From NCBI GenBank assembly GCA_019347995.1, contig JAHWKH010000097.1:1-7764 (forward strand): a DNA stretch of 7,764 nucleotides, given 5' to 3'. The notes beneath the pieces are model-generated. The model saw only the letters and a program-made list of their open reading frames with translations. It did not search any database and was not told the DNA's origin. Made by a program: the position numbers and the translations under genes. Source of the DNA: Gemmatimonadota bacterium (GTDB taxonomy: Bacteria > Gemmatimonadota > Gemmatimonadetes > Longimicrobiales > UBA6960). This document shows, in pieces, positions 1 through 7,118 of this stretch (the stretch's first letter is position 1; every line of letters starts with the position of its first letter).

Positions 1-400
1 AGGCGGTGTCGAGGACCCATCGGCCAAGCGCCACGATGAGGCCGGACTCCTCGGCGACCGGCAGGAAGTCGTCCGGACCCACGATGCGCCCGTCGTCCTG
101 GCGCCAGCGTACGAGGGCCTCGGCCCCCACGATCGACTGGCCGCCAAGCTCGACGACGGGCTGGAAGTAGACCTCGAACTCACCGGCATCCAGCGCCGCG
201 ATCTCTTCGGCCAGGGCGAGGGCATCGTCGGGGGACACGGCGTCGCGCTCCACGACCACCAATCCTGCCTCCCGCTCCCCCAGGGGACGCAGCTCGTCCA
301 GGGAAGTGAGCCGCGTATCCGCGGGAAGGGCGTCCCGCAGCGCCCCGTTCAGCGGCCCGGGCGCGACGAGATAGACGGGGCGGCGGAGATCGGCGTCCAT
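1..400 (-). CDS. EAL-domain cyclic-di-GMP phosphodiesterase, N-terminal part (cut by window edge)
   Basis: Reading leftward from an ATG at 398-400, 133 codons are open to the window edge. Residues 1 to about 70 match nothing I recognise. From about residue 74 the sequence is the start of an EAL domain: EFEVYFQPVVEL (74-85), then GAEALVRW (92-99) with the signature Glu-Ala-Leu at 94-96, then GPDDFLPVAEESGLI (108-122) and the helix ending GRWVLDTA. EAL enzymes hydrolyse cyclic-di-GMP to pGpG in the cytoplasm; the Glu of EAL is a metal ligand and is present. Later catalytic residues lie outside the window, so activity cannot be judged. No GGDEF domain precedes the EAL domain, only this short leader. 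The start lies 10 bp after the stop of the membrane glycosyltransferase-like gene, so the two are probably co-transcribed. There is no clear Shine-Dalgarno site; an in-frame TTG at 407-409 is an alternative start. Confidence 0.88.
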   Translation of the reverse strand, partial: MDADLRRPVYLVAPGPLNGALRDALPADTRLTSLDELRPLGEREAGLVVVERDAVSPDDALALAEEIAALDAGEFEVYFQPVVELGGQSIVGAEALVRWRQDDGRIVGPDDFLPVAEESGLIVALGRWVLDTA

Positions 401-410
401 GCGCGGCAAA

Positions 411-2570
411 CTAGCGGCTCGCCGAAGGAGCCGCACCATCGGCCGGCGGGCCCGGCTCGCCCCAGAGGAGCCGCTCGCCCTCCGCGTACGGGAGCGCCCG
501 TGGGGCGGCCCCGCGGGAGGGAGGAACCATGAGGTAGGGCACCCGCTCGGGGTAGGCGCGCAGGAGAGCGCGGTTGCGCCTGGGACCCAGATCCCGCGCG
601 AAGAGGATGCCTTCACCGGTCTCCAGCCCGGGAAGCTCGCCTTCCAGCAGGAGCGGCGAGAGGGCCACCCTGCCCAGCCGGTCGGCCTGGACCTGCCGCA
701 CGCACTCCGGCGTGAACGGCACGCCTTCCTCGATGCGGATGTTGACGTCCGTGTCGGGCACCGTGCGAAGCTCGACGCCCGGCGCCATCCCGGGCTCCTG
801 GCGGAGGTCGAGCCCGGGCAGGGAGCCGGGGGCGGGGCCGTCCACCGGCGGAGCGTGGGGCGGAGGCGCCCCGGACCGGGCTCCCCGCGACGAGGCGGCG
901 ACCCTCGCCTCGGTATACATGTGGACCCGGCAACTCGAGTTCCTGCGCAGGACCGACGTGATGGTGTCGGAGCGCATGCCCGCCTCCCCCTGCAGGATCG
1001 CGCTCATCCGCTCGTTCCAGCCCGCGTGGACGAACAGGAGGGCGCCGCCGTCCCCGAGCCGTTCCACGGGCGGGGCGGTGATCCTCGCCAGCGTGTCCTC
1101 GGCCCACCTGCGGGTCTCGATGCGCTGCGGAACCCCCCACACGCCCGCCAGCACGAGCGCCACGACGCCCGCCCACAGGGCCACGTCGGCCCCCCGGGCC
1201 CGTAGCTGCCGGGGCGGGCCCGCGGCCTCCGGATCGGGCCGCCGAGCCAGGTGCACCAGCCCAAGCACGGCCAGGGCCAGCCACGCCGGTGCCGCCTCGT
1301 ACAGCATGCGGCCGTTGTGGAACCAGTACAGGGCGTTGGCGAGCACCGGCAGGGTGGCCCAGGCGACCAGCAGGCCGGCGCCCCGCGGCAGCACGCGCGC
1401 AGCGAGGAGGTAGAGGCCGATCACGGCCGTGACCGGCACCGGGCTCTCGAGCAGGTAGATGCCCACCTCGAGGACGTCCGTGGACGTGAACCCCATGGCC
1501 TCGACGAGACCGTAGGGGTAGCCCCACGGATCCATGTGGAAGCCCAGGGCGTGGCGTTCGCCGTAGGCCGCGGAGTATCCCAGCGTGAAGGGATCGCCGA
1601 AGAGACGGTGGTTGAACCAGGCGAGCATCACCGCGAAGGGGAGCCCGCCCGCCACGGTGGCGGCGCACCGGCGCAGGGTCCAGCCGGCGCCGCACCCGAC
1701 GAGGACCGGCAGCCACACGCCCAGGGTGAACAGGGTCCCGAGCACGAGCCCCTGGAGCGGCCGCGAGGTCACGGCGAGCCCCACCCCCGCGCCCGCGAGC
1801 ACGGCCCAGAGGGCGCCACCGTCCCGCGCGCGCAGGCTCGCGTACAGCGCCACCAGCAGGAAAGCGGTCGCCGATACGTGGCTCATGGCCCCACCGCCCA
1901 GGAGGATCACGAAGGGGCTGACGGCGAAGAGGAGTGCGGCGACGCGCGCCTCGAGGGGCCGGTCCGGGAGGAGCCGCGGCAGCGAGAGCGCCACGAGGAA
2001 CGCGCTGACCGCCACCAGCAGCGGGCCGAACAGCGAGGGGATGCCGAGCCGCAGGAAAAGCGCCAGCGTCGCCACGTGGGACGGAGGGTATTGGGAGACC
2101 CACCCTTCCTCGACCATCAGCGTGTTCGGAAAGATCCAGGCCGCGGGAGTCGCGGGCAGCGGCCCCGCCAGCTTCCCCGCGGCCAGGTAGCGGGCGTGCA
2201 CCATCGAGGCGATCTCGTCCACGTTGGTGTAGCGGCCCTGGAAGAGGAGCGACCACACGAGATAGGCGAGGATGCCCGCGAGAAGCGCGGTGCCGAGACC
2301 GAACGCCGGGAGCGACGGTCGCGTGAGGATGGACGCCAGGCGGGCGAGCCCGTCCCGCACCCGGTCCGTGGGGAGGAAGCGCGCCAGCAGCCCGGCGATG
2401 AGAAGGGTCACGATCGTGCCCCACCATGCGAGCGTCAGGTTCAGCTCGCCCGCGGCGACGCTGCCTTCCCGGAACGGGCTGCCATCGATGGTGAGGCCGA
2501 GCGATCGGTACAGAGGCAGGAACGCCAGGGCCAGGAGGAGCGCGCCCACCCCTCGCCGGAGGATCCTCAT
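411..2570 (-). CDS. Polytopic membrane protein, GT-C / family 39-like glycosyltransferase (719 aa)
   Basis: Hydrophobic segments recur from residue 8 to about 480: roughly 8-26, 48-66, 90-110, 165-200, 207-248, 252-267, 272-292, 303-320, 376-393, 398-415, 428-442 and 463-480. This is the layout of GT-C glycosyltransferases, which move sugars from polyprenyl-phosphate donors on the outer face of the membrane. An Asp-Glu pair in the long first loop (YTNVDEIAS, 114-122) sits where GT-C enzymes keep their catalytic acidic residue, and SQYPPSH (159-165) resembles the QYPPG-type motif of family 39 proteins. From about 485 to 719 there is a soluble, probably extracytoplasmic domain that I do not recognise, with cysteines at 547 and 623 that could form a disulfide. 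It ends in a Pro/Ala/Gly-rich tail. GGAG lies very close to the ATG at 2568-2570. It lies 119 bp after the LysM protein and 10 bp before the EAL gene. Sugar and acceptor are unknown; it could be a non-enzymatic relative. Confidence 0.75.
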   Translation of the reverse strand: MRILRRGVGALLLALAFLPLYRSLGLTIDGSPFREGSVAAGELNLTLAWWGTIVTLLIAGLLARFLPTDRVRDGLARLASILTRPSLPAFGLGTALLAGILAYLVWSLLFQGRYTNVDEIASMVHARYLAAGKLAGPLPATPAAWIFPNTLMVEEGWVSQYPPSHVATLALFLRLGIPSLFGPLLVAVSAFLVALSLPRLLPDRPLEARVAALLFAVSPFVILLGGGAMSHVSATAFLLVALYASLRARDGGALWAVLAGAGVGLAVTSRPLQGLVLGTLFTLGVWLPVLVGCGAGWTLRRCAATVAGGLPFAVMLAWFNHRLFGDPFTLGYSAAYGERHALGFHMDPWGYPYGLVEAMGFTSTDVLEVGIYLLESPVPVTAVIGLYLLAARVLPRGAGLLVAWATLPVLANALYWFHNGRMLYEAAPAWLALAVLGLVHLARRPDPEAAGPPRQLRARGADVALWAGVVALVLAGVWGVPQRIETRRWAEDTLARITAPPVERLGDGGALLFVHAGWNERMSAILQGEAGMRSDTITSVLRRNSSCRVHMYTEARVAASSRGARSGAPPPHAPPVDGPAPGSLPGLDLRQEPGMAPGVELRTVPDTDVNIRIEEGVPFTPECVRQVQADRLGRVALSPLLLEGELPGLETGEGILFARDLGPRRNRALLRAYPERVPYLMVPPSRGAAPRALPYAEGERLLWGEPGPPADGAAPSASR

Positions 2571-2689
2571 CGCTCCAGGATTCGTCCGCGACCCGCCCGC
2601 GCGCTCGCAGGAGTGTGGCTCACGTCACCGCGCCCGGTGAACGGGAGGGCTGACAGGCCTCGTTGGAGGCGTGGAGGGAGTGGCGTCCG
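2571..2689. other. Short intergenic gap between the membrane protein and LysM-peptidase genes
   Basis: This 119-bp gap holds only a small inverted repeat, tcaccg / cggtga at 2625-2640 with a 4-nt loop. No T-run follows it on either strand, so it is a poor intrinsic terminator candidate. I see no convincing -35/-10 pair, so read-through from the upstream peptidase gene into the membrane protein gene is possible. Confidence 0.4.
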
Positions 2690-3511
2690 TCAGCGGCTCA
2701 CCGGCACGTCCAGGACCTGGCCCGCATAGATCCGGCTCGTCCTCAGCCCGTTCTCCGCCCGCAGACGGTCCACCGTGGTGTCGTACCTGCGGGCGATGGT
2801 CCACAGGGAGTCGCCCCGTCGCACCTCGTACGGCACGAGCTCCGCCACGGCCTCGGGCGCCGGATTGGACGCCGCCATGCGGAACGATCCTTCGTCGCTC
2901 CGGGCCGCGTCTCCGGCCATGCGTCCCACGTACCGGGCGTAGGGCTGGGGGAACACGGCCACGTGGTAGTGGGGCGGATACCGCTCGCGGGTGGCCTCCA
3001 CGACGCCGGCCCGCTCGAGCTCCAGGAGCGTCCCCTCCAGCCAGTCGCGGCACGCGCTCACGTTGCTCCGGCGCAGGTCCACGGCCATGCCCGTCGGGTG
3101 CACGGAGCGGCTCGAGGCGTTGCGCGGCTGGCTGGTGGAGGGCCGCGTGAGGCTGGTCACCACCAGCTTCTCGCCGCACGCCCGCAGATACTGGGACGCG
3201 AGGCGCTCCACGAAGAGGGCCGCCTCCGGGCGCGCGTACGGGAACGACACCGCATGGAGGTCGAAGTCCCGGTTCTCCCGCACCGGCACCAGGTAGCCGC
3301 CGTTCACGAAGCGCCGGACCTCGGTGGCCGTGCGCAGGAACGTGAAGTCGTGGTCCCGGGCGGTCCGGTTCTGGGCGTCCAACGACGCCCTCGACCCCTG
3401 GAGGCTCTGCCCGTGGAGCGGGGGTCCCGCCGCCGGGAGGACGGCCAGCAGGCCGGTCGTGGCGAGAACGGCCGTGAACGGCCGGAGGCGATGGAGGATG
3501 GCTCCGGTCAT
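2690..3511 (-). CDS. Secreted M15-like (DUF5715-type) peptidase-fold protein with C-terminal LysM
   Basis: A 273-residue product is predicted from the ATG at 3509-3511. Residues 1-36 look like a signal peptide: short basic start, hydrophobic core FTAVLATTGLLAVLPAAG, then HGQS. The central domain carries S-x-H-x-x-G-x-A-x-D (SVHPTGMAVD, 136-145), the first zinc-binding motif of peptidase M15 / D-Ala-D-Ala peptidases, and later PPHYHVAVF with H181 and H183, a likely third ligand. The Glu that usually lies about three residues before that last His is absent, so catalysis is uncertain. Cysteines 112 and 154 may pair. Residues 228-270 are a LysM domain (YEVRRGDSLWTIARRY), which binds peptidoglycan glycans. 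The likely role is cell-wall remodelling or binding in the periplasm. The frame also opens 20 codons upstream (3571), but that would bury the signal peptide behind a basic extension and start inside the candidate promoter. Neither start has a good ribosome-binding site. Confidence 0.82.
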   Translation of the reverse strand: MTGAILHRLRPFTAVLATTGLLAVLPAAGPPLHGQSLQGSRASLDAQNRTARDHDFTFLRTATEVRRFVNGGYLVPVRENRDFDLHAVSFPYARPEAALFVERLASQYLRACGEKLVVTSLTRPSTSQPRNASSRSVHPTGMAVDLRRSNVSACRDWLEGTLLELERAGVVEATRERYPPHYHVAVFPQPYARYVGRMAGDAARSDEGSFRMAASNPAPEAVAELVPYEVRRGDSLWTIARRYDTTVDRLRAENGLRTSRIYAGQVLDVPVSR

Positions 3512-3570
3512 GGCGTGCGGCGAGGTTCGGCCCGGAAAGGACCTGGCGAACGTTGTGGGGGAACGTCCCA

Positions 3571-3599
3571 TGAATAAACAGATGATTCCCGATGCACAA
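3571..3599 (-). promoter_or_regulatory. Candidate sigma-70-type promoter for the LysM-peptidase gene
   Basis: Read on the minus strand, TTGTGC (3599-3594), a 17-nt spacer and TATTCA (3576-3571) form a weak -35/-10 pair, three of six matches in each box. It stands out because it is one of the few AT-rich patches in the window. It lies just past the terminator-like hairpin of the upstream superoxide dismutase gene and about 60 nt before the preferred ATG of the peptidase gene. A transcript starting near 3563 would exclude the upstream ATG at 3571, which supports the start at 3511. Confidence 0.35.
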
Positions 3600-3630
3600 G
3601 GATGCCGTATCGCGTCCCTGGAACGGGAAA

Positions 3631-3659
3631 GGGCGGGCCCCCGACGTGGAGGCCCGCCC
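3631..3659 (-). terminator. Probable intrinsic terminator after the superoxide dismutase gene
   Basis: A perfect 9-bp GC stem, gggcgggcc (3631-3639) with ggcccgccc (3651-3659), encloses an 11-nt loop. On the minus strand it starts 23 nt after the superoxide dismutase stop and is followed by only TTTCCCGTTC, so the U-tract is short. Position and stem strength favour termination of the regulator-dismutase transcript; the weak T-run keeps the call moderate. Confidence 0.6.
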
Positions 3660-3682
3660 CGCTCCGCCGGATGGAGCGTCGG

Positions 3683-4321
<639 letters not shown>

Positions 4322-4327
4322 CGTACG

Positions 4328-4333
4328 CTCCTT
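4328..4333 (-). promoter_or_regulatory. Strong ribosome-binding site of sodA
   Basis: AAGGAG on the minus strand, 6 nt from the ATG, is the clearest Shine-Dalgarno sequence in the window. It fixes the sodA start at 4321 and suggests that sodA is translated more strongly than the regulator ahead of it. Confidence 0.8.
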
Positions 4334-4365
4334 CGGTGATTGCGGTGCTTGCCTAACGGTCTTCG

Positions 4366-5058
4366 TCAGTCCTGCACCCCGCCGGCGGCGGCGGGTTCCG
4401 CGGCGCCGGGATGGATCTCGTACGCACAGAACGGCTGCCCGTTGAGGATGTGTCCGGTGCGGCGCACGTCGTCGGTGGGAAGCAGCCGGCGCAGGAACGT
4501 CACCTCGCCGGCGCACGCGGAGGTGTAGCGCTCGCCCAGCGCCCGGACCGGGCAGTTGCGCACCACCACGCGCCAGCCACCGTTCTCGAGGCTCTCGAGC
4601 TGAGGGTAGTATCCCTCCTCGTCCAGGAGCCGTGCCACCTCCCGGACCCGCTCCTCCAGCGTCCCGCCCACGATCCGGCCGCGGCTGGCTTCGGCCCGCC
4701 GCTGGGCCCGCCGGGTGAAGACCCGGTCCACCAGGGACGGATCGGACTCGCGCACGTAGCCCAGCAGCTCGTTGAGGAGCTCGGCGTAGCGACGGGGGAA
4801 GAGGGCGTCGCCGCGCTCGGTGAGCTCGTAGAAGTGGCGCGGCCGCCCGGGCCCCTGCCGGAGCCGCTGGTACGTCACCACGCCATCCCGCTCCAGCGAC
4901 GAGAGGTGCTGCCGGGCGCCCGAGACCGTAACCTCCAGGTGGTCGGCGATGTCCTCCACCGGAAGGGGGCCTCTCCGCTTGAGGAGGCGGATGATCTCCC
5001 GCCGCGCCTCGGGGATCAGGTCGAGGTGGATCGGGTTACCGTTTCCGGACCTCGGCAT
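4366..5058 (-). CDS. Winged-helix transcriptional regulator with SufR-like Fe-S cysteine module
   Basis: Numbered from the ATG at 5058 (230 aa). Residues about 19-83 form a winged helix: [25 protein letters not shown], recognition helix [15 protein letters not shown], and wing [22 protein letters not shown] middle helical part (about 85-150) is likely for dimerisation. The C-terminal module has C169 (NCPVRALGE), C182 (TSACAGE), H203 and C211 (PFCAYEI). The spacing and surrounding residues resemble SufR, the [2Fe-2S]-sensing repressor of Fe-S assembly genes. One position that is Cys in the four-Cys SufR pattern appears to be D196, leaving three Cys; other SufR homologues are also described with three. 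No suf genes are nearby. Instead sodA follows by 44 bp in what looks like an operon, and a Y-family polymerase gene diverges. In-frame ATGs at 5121 and 5076 would add 21 or 6 residues. I prefer 5058 because family members start close to the winged helix and because 5121 leaves only 26 bp for two divergent promoters. None of the three has a strong Shine-Dalgarno site. Confidence 0.78.
   Translation of the reverse strand: MPRSGNGNPIHLDLIPEARREIIRLLKRRGPLPVEDIADHLEVTVSGARQHLSSLERDGVVTYQRLRQGPGRPRHFYELTERGDALFPRRYAELLNELLGYVRESDPSLVDRVFTRRAQRRAEASRGRIVGGTLEERVREVARLLDEEGYYPQLESLENGGWRVVVRNCPVRALGERYTSACAGEVTFLRRLLPTDDVRRTGHILNGQPFCAYEIHPGAAEPAAAGGVQD
5032..5049. repeat. Left arm of an 18-nt inverted pair at the regulator/polymerase divergence
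   Basis: The sequence cgggttaccgtttccgga is the reverse complement, at 16 of 18 positions, of tccgggaaccgtaacccg at 5131-5148. This arm lies inside the regulator gene, covering codons 4-9 after the preferred start (SGNGNP), ahead of the conserved winged helix. The two arms are 81 bp apart. Possible operator half of the adjacent regulator; this is inference. Confidence 0.5.
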
Positions 5059-5130
5059 CGTATCTATTCCAGGCATATGGTCGTCCCGCACCGTTCGCGT
5101 CCGTACGAGCGGAGACGCCATCTCCCCGCT

Positions 5131-5148
5131 TCCGGGAACCGTAACCCG
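5131..5148. repeat. Right arm of the 18-nt inverted pair, ending on the polymerase start codon
   Basis: The sequence tccgggaaccgtaacccg pairs with 5032-5049 (16/18). Its last base is the G of the polymerase GTG start, and it contains a TAA in frame with the polymerase, which rules out a longer N-terminus. A protein bound here would cover the polymerase translation start, and the site is upstream of the regulator gene if that begins at 5058. Confidence 0.5.
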
Positions 5149-6401
5149 TGACCGAATCGGGCCTGACGTCCATCTCCGCCCCGCGGCGGATCCTGCTGGT
5201 CGACTGCGACATGTTCTATGTCCAGGTCGCCCGGCTCGAAGACCCCGAGGGCGTCGGCCGGAAGGCCCTCGTCATCGTCGGCGGCTCGGCGACGGGTCGC
5301 GGTGTGGTGACGTCCGCTTCCTACGAGGCGCGGGCGTACGGCGTCCACTCGGCCATGCCCACGGCGCACGCCCTCCGCCTCTGTCCGGACGCCACGGTCG
5401 TTTCGGTCCCTCGAGAGGCCTGTTCACGCAAGAGCCGGGCCATACGAAAGACCCTCCAGGACCTCTCGCCGGTGGTCCAGCCGGCCTCCATCGACGAGTA
5501 CTATCTCGACCTCTCGGGCACGGAGCGCCTGCTGGAAGCGGAGACGCTGGAAGCCACGGCCCGGCGCATCCGCGAGCGCGTGCTGGAGGCCACCGCGATA
5601 TCGGTCTCCGTCGGCGGCGGCACCACGAAGACCGTGGCGAAGCTCGCCACGCGCCGCGCCAAGCCAGGCGGCGTGTTCATCGTCCCGCCGGGCGGAGAGG
5701 ACGCGTTCCTGCGGGAGCTGGACCTGACGGACCTGCCAGGGGTCGGGCCTGCCCTGGCCGAGGCGCTCCGGTCCAAGGGTCTGGTGCGGGTGGCCGACGC
5801 GCAGCGGGTGGATCGCACCTGGCTGTGCCGCTGGTTCGGCGAGGGCCGCGGCGCCTGGCTCCACGACCGCATCCGCGGGGTGGACCCCACGCCCGTGACC
5901 TCCGACGACGGTCGCAAGTCCGTGAGCTCGGAGCGCACCTTCGCGCGCGACCTGGCCTCCGACCGGGAGCTGGAGCGGCAGCTGGCGCGTCTGGTGGCTT
6001 CCGCGGCCGGCTCGCTTCGTGAGCAGGGACTGCGCGCCCGGACGGTGACGGTGAAGCTGCGCGACGGCGACTTCACCACCCGCCAGGCGGGCCACACGCT
6101 CCCCGACGCCGTGGAATCGGATCGCGCGATCTTCGGCGTCGCCAGGGGGCTGCTCGCCGACCTGCGGCGGCGGCGGCGCACCGGGGCGCGGCTGTTGGGG
6201 GTGGGGCTCAGCGGCCTGGTGGAATCGGACGCGCCCCGCCAGCTCGCCCTCTTCGAGGAAGCGGCCCAGGTGGAGTCGGAGCGCGACCGCGCCCTGGCAC
6301 GGGTGGTGGACGACCTCAGGGGCCGCTTCGGCGACGCGGCGCCGGTGTCGGGGCGGACCCTAGACCGCTCGCGGGAGGTGCCGGACGGAGACCGCGGCTG
6401 A
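5148..6401 (+). CDS. dinB: Y-family DNA polymerase, Pol IV/DinB-like (417 aa)
   Basis: A low-fidelity polymerase for synthesis across damaged template bases. The palm is intact: D19 and D21 in LLVDCDMF, and the D116-E117 pair in SIDEYYLD supply the catalytic carboxylates. TSASYEARAYGVHSAMP (56-72) is the fingers segment that holds the incoming nucleotide. The thumb has two helix-hairpin-helix-like stretches (LTDLPGVGPALAEALRSKGL, 193-212). The little-finger domain begins near RKSVSSERTFARD (256-268). QLALF (365-369) is a likely beta-clamp-binding motif, after which a charged tail of about 48 residues extends past where E. coli Pol IV ends. Y24 occupies the steric-gate position that is Phe in E. 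coli Pol IV, and the usual FxxVE after it reads YVQVA. The GTG start is firm: a TAA lies two codons upstream and no other ATG, GTG or TTG precedes the conserved domain. There is no good Shine-Dalgarno site. The gene diverges from the SufR-like regulator; its 3' end overlaps the methyltransferase gene by 86 bp. Confidence 0.93.
   Translation: MTESGLTSISAPRRILLVDCDMFYVQVARLEDPEGVGRKALVIVGGSATGRGVVTSASYEARAYGVHSAMPTAHALRLCPDATVVSVPREACSRKSRAIRKTLQDLSPVVQPASIDEYYLDLSGTERLLEAETLEATARRIRERVLEATAISVSVGGGTTKTVAKLATRRAKPGGVFIVPPGGEDAFLRELDLTDLPGVGPALAEALRSKGLVRVADAQRVDRTWLCRWFGEGRGAWLHDRIRGVDPTPVTSDDGRKSVSSERTFARDLASDRELERQLARLVASAAGSLREQGLRARTVTVKLRDGDFTTRQAGHTLPDAVESDRAIFGVARGLLADLRRRRRTGARLLGVGLSGLVESDAPRQLALFEEAAQVESERDRALARVVDDLRGRFGDAAPVSGRTLDRSREVPDGDRG
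6316..6401. other. Convergent 3' overlap of the polymerase and methyltransferase genes
   Basis: The last 86 bp of both open frames occupy the same DNA on opposite strands. On both sides this is the low-complexity tail after the recognisable domain, so each tail may be dispensable. No terminator hairpin with a T-run is visible for either gene here. Confidence 0.7.
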
Positions 6402-7104
6402 GGCGGGCGAGGTAGCTTCCTTCCCCGTCCTCGGCCACGACCTCGCACGTGAGGCCGACCGACCCCGCCGCGCCGGCGAGCTCCGTCGGCGCGACGAGGA
6501 GGTAGGGGAACGGCGCCCCCACCGCGTCGCCGTAGGCGAGCTGGTAGTGGAGCTCGCCGGGATGGCGGCCGTCGGATCCGCTCTCCTCGCCGGGGTCGGT
6601 GGAGTCCAGGAGGACCTGCCCCGCGACTCCGACGAACGAAGCCAGGCGGACCAGGAAGGACGGCAGGCGCTCGAGCGTCCCGGCGAGACCGGTCCCGTTC
6701 ATGAGCGCCACCACGGTGTCATAGCCGCCCTCGGCACGGAAGCGCCACACGTCGCCCTCCCGCGCGTCGTCGACGCCGCGGGCGCGCATCACCTCCACGG
6801 CCCCGGGCATGATCTCGAGGGCCGTGACCGGATGGCCCGCGGCCTGGAAGGCCAGCGCCACGGCGCCCCCGCCGGCGCCCACGTCCAGGACCCGTCCCCG
6901 CGCGTGCGCCAGGGCGGCCCGGTCGAGAGGCAGAAGGTCGGAGGGATCCCGCAGGAGCAGGGCCGCGGGGAACGCCTCCTCCCCGCCGGGGTCCGTCCGC
7001 ATCCGCACCAGGCCCTCCCCGAGACCCCGATGGGCATCCAGGAGCGCCTGCTCCAGGGGGGCCAGGGCGGCCCGGAGGCCCCAGGGCGGCGGCTCCTCGG
7101 CCAC
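6316..7104 (-). CDS. Class I SAM-dependent methyltransferase, substrate unknown
   Basis: A 262-residue product from a GTG at 7102-7104. Motif I, the SAM-binding glycine-rich loop, is RVLDVGAGGGAVALAF (71-86). The acidic residue after strand 2, which binds the SAM ribose, is E97 (TALEIMPGAVEVM). YDTVVALMNGTGLAGTLERLPSFL (128-151) is the motif IV region, and GQVLLDSTDP (162-171) forms the next strand. Residues about 41-60 (GEEAFPAALLLRDPSDLLPL) precede the fold and may cover the substrate. The last 25 residues or so are Pro/Ala/Arg-rich, look non-conserved, and lie in the overlap with the polymerase gene. The frame is open further upstream to 7299, but that stretch is antisense-like shadow of the symporter frame; the GTG lies 14 bp after the symporter stop, which suits an operon. 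An ATG at 7002 would cut conserved-looking sequence. Target could be a small molecule or a protein; I cannot tell. Confidence 0.83.
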   Translation of the reverse strand: MAEEPPPWGLRAALAPLEQALLDAHRGLGEGLVRMRTDPGGEEAFPAALLLRDPSDLLPLDRAALAHARGRVLDVGAGGGAVALAFQAAGHPVTALEIMPGAVEVMRARGVDDAREGDVWRFRAEGGYDTVVALMNGTGLAGTLERLPSFLVRLASFVGVAGQVLLDSTDPGEESGSDGRHPGELHYQLAYGDAVGAPFPYLLVAPTELAGAAGSVGLTCEVVAEDGEGSYLARLSRGLRPAPPASGLGSAPTPAPRRRSGP

Positions 7105-7118
7105 GGGGCGACAGCCCG

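Noticed and set aside
613..2427. A 604-codon minus-strand frame overlapping the membrane protein gene
   Set aside because: It lies in a different frame of the same strand, reads as Arg/Pro/Gly-rich low complexity, and conflicts with the clear membrane-segment pattern of the chosen frame.
2625..2640. Hairpin tcaccg-cgcc-cggtga as a terminator
   Set aside because: The stem is only 6 bp and there is no T-run on either strand.
1251..2729. A 492-codon open frame on the plus strand, opposite the membrane protein gene
   Set aside because: Its translation is rich in Arg, Glu, Gly, His and Pro with no domain pattern. It mirrors the codon bias of the real minus-strand gene, a usual artefact at this GC content.
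4322..4516. N-terminal extension of superoxide dismutase to 277 residues
   Set aside because: The extra residues are an Arg-rich shadow of the regulator gene. The ATG at 4321 has a strong Shine-Dalgarno site and gives the normal family length.
5111..5125. Short palindrome ggaga-cgcca-tctcc in the divergent region as an operator
   Set aside because: Arms of 5 bp are expected by chance in GC-rich DNA. The 18-nt pair nearby is much stronger, so I do not claim this as a separate site.
5058..5147. LexA/SOS box ahead of the polymerase gene
   Set aside because: I looked for CTG-N10-CAG-like and CGAAC-N4-GTTCG-like palindromes and found none; only a lone half-like CGAACGG on the minus strand is present.
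6165..6182. Run of cgg triplets as a simple repeat
   Set aside because: It encodes an Arg cluster in the polymerase little-finger domain and is short enough to be ordinary coding sequence.
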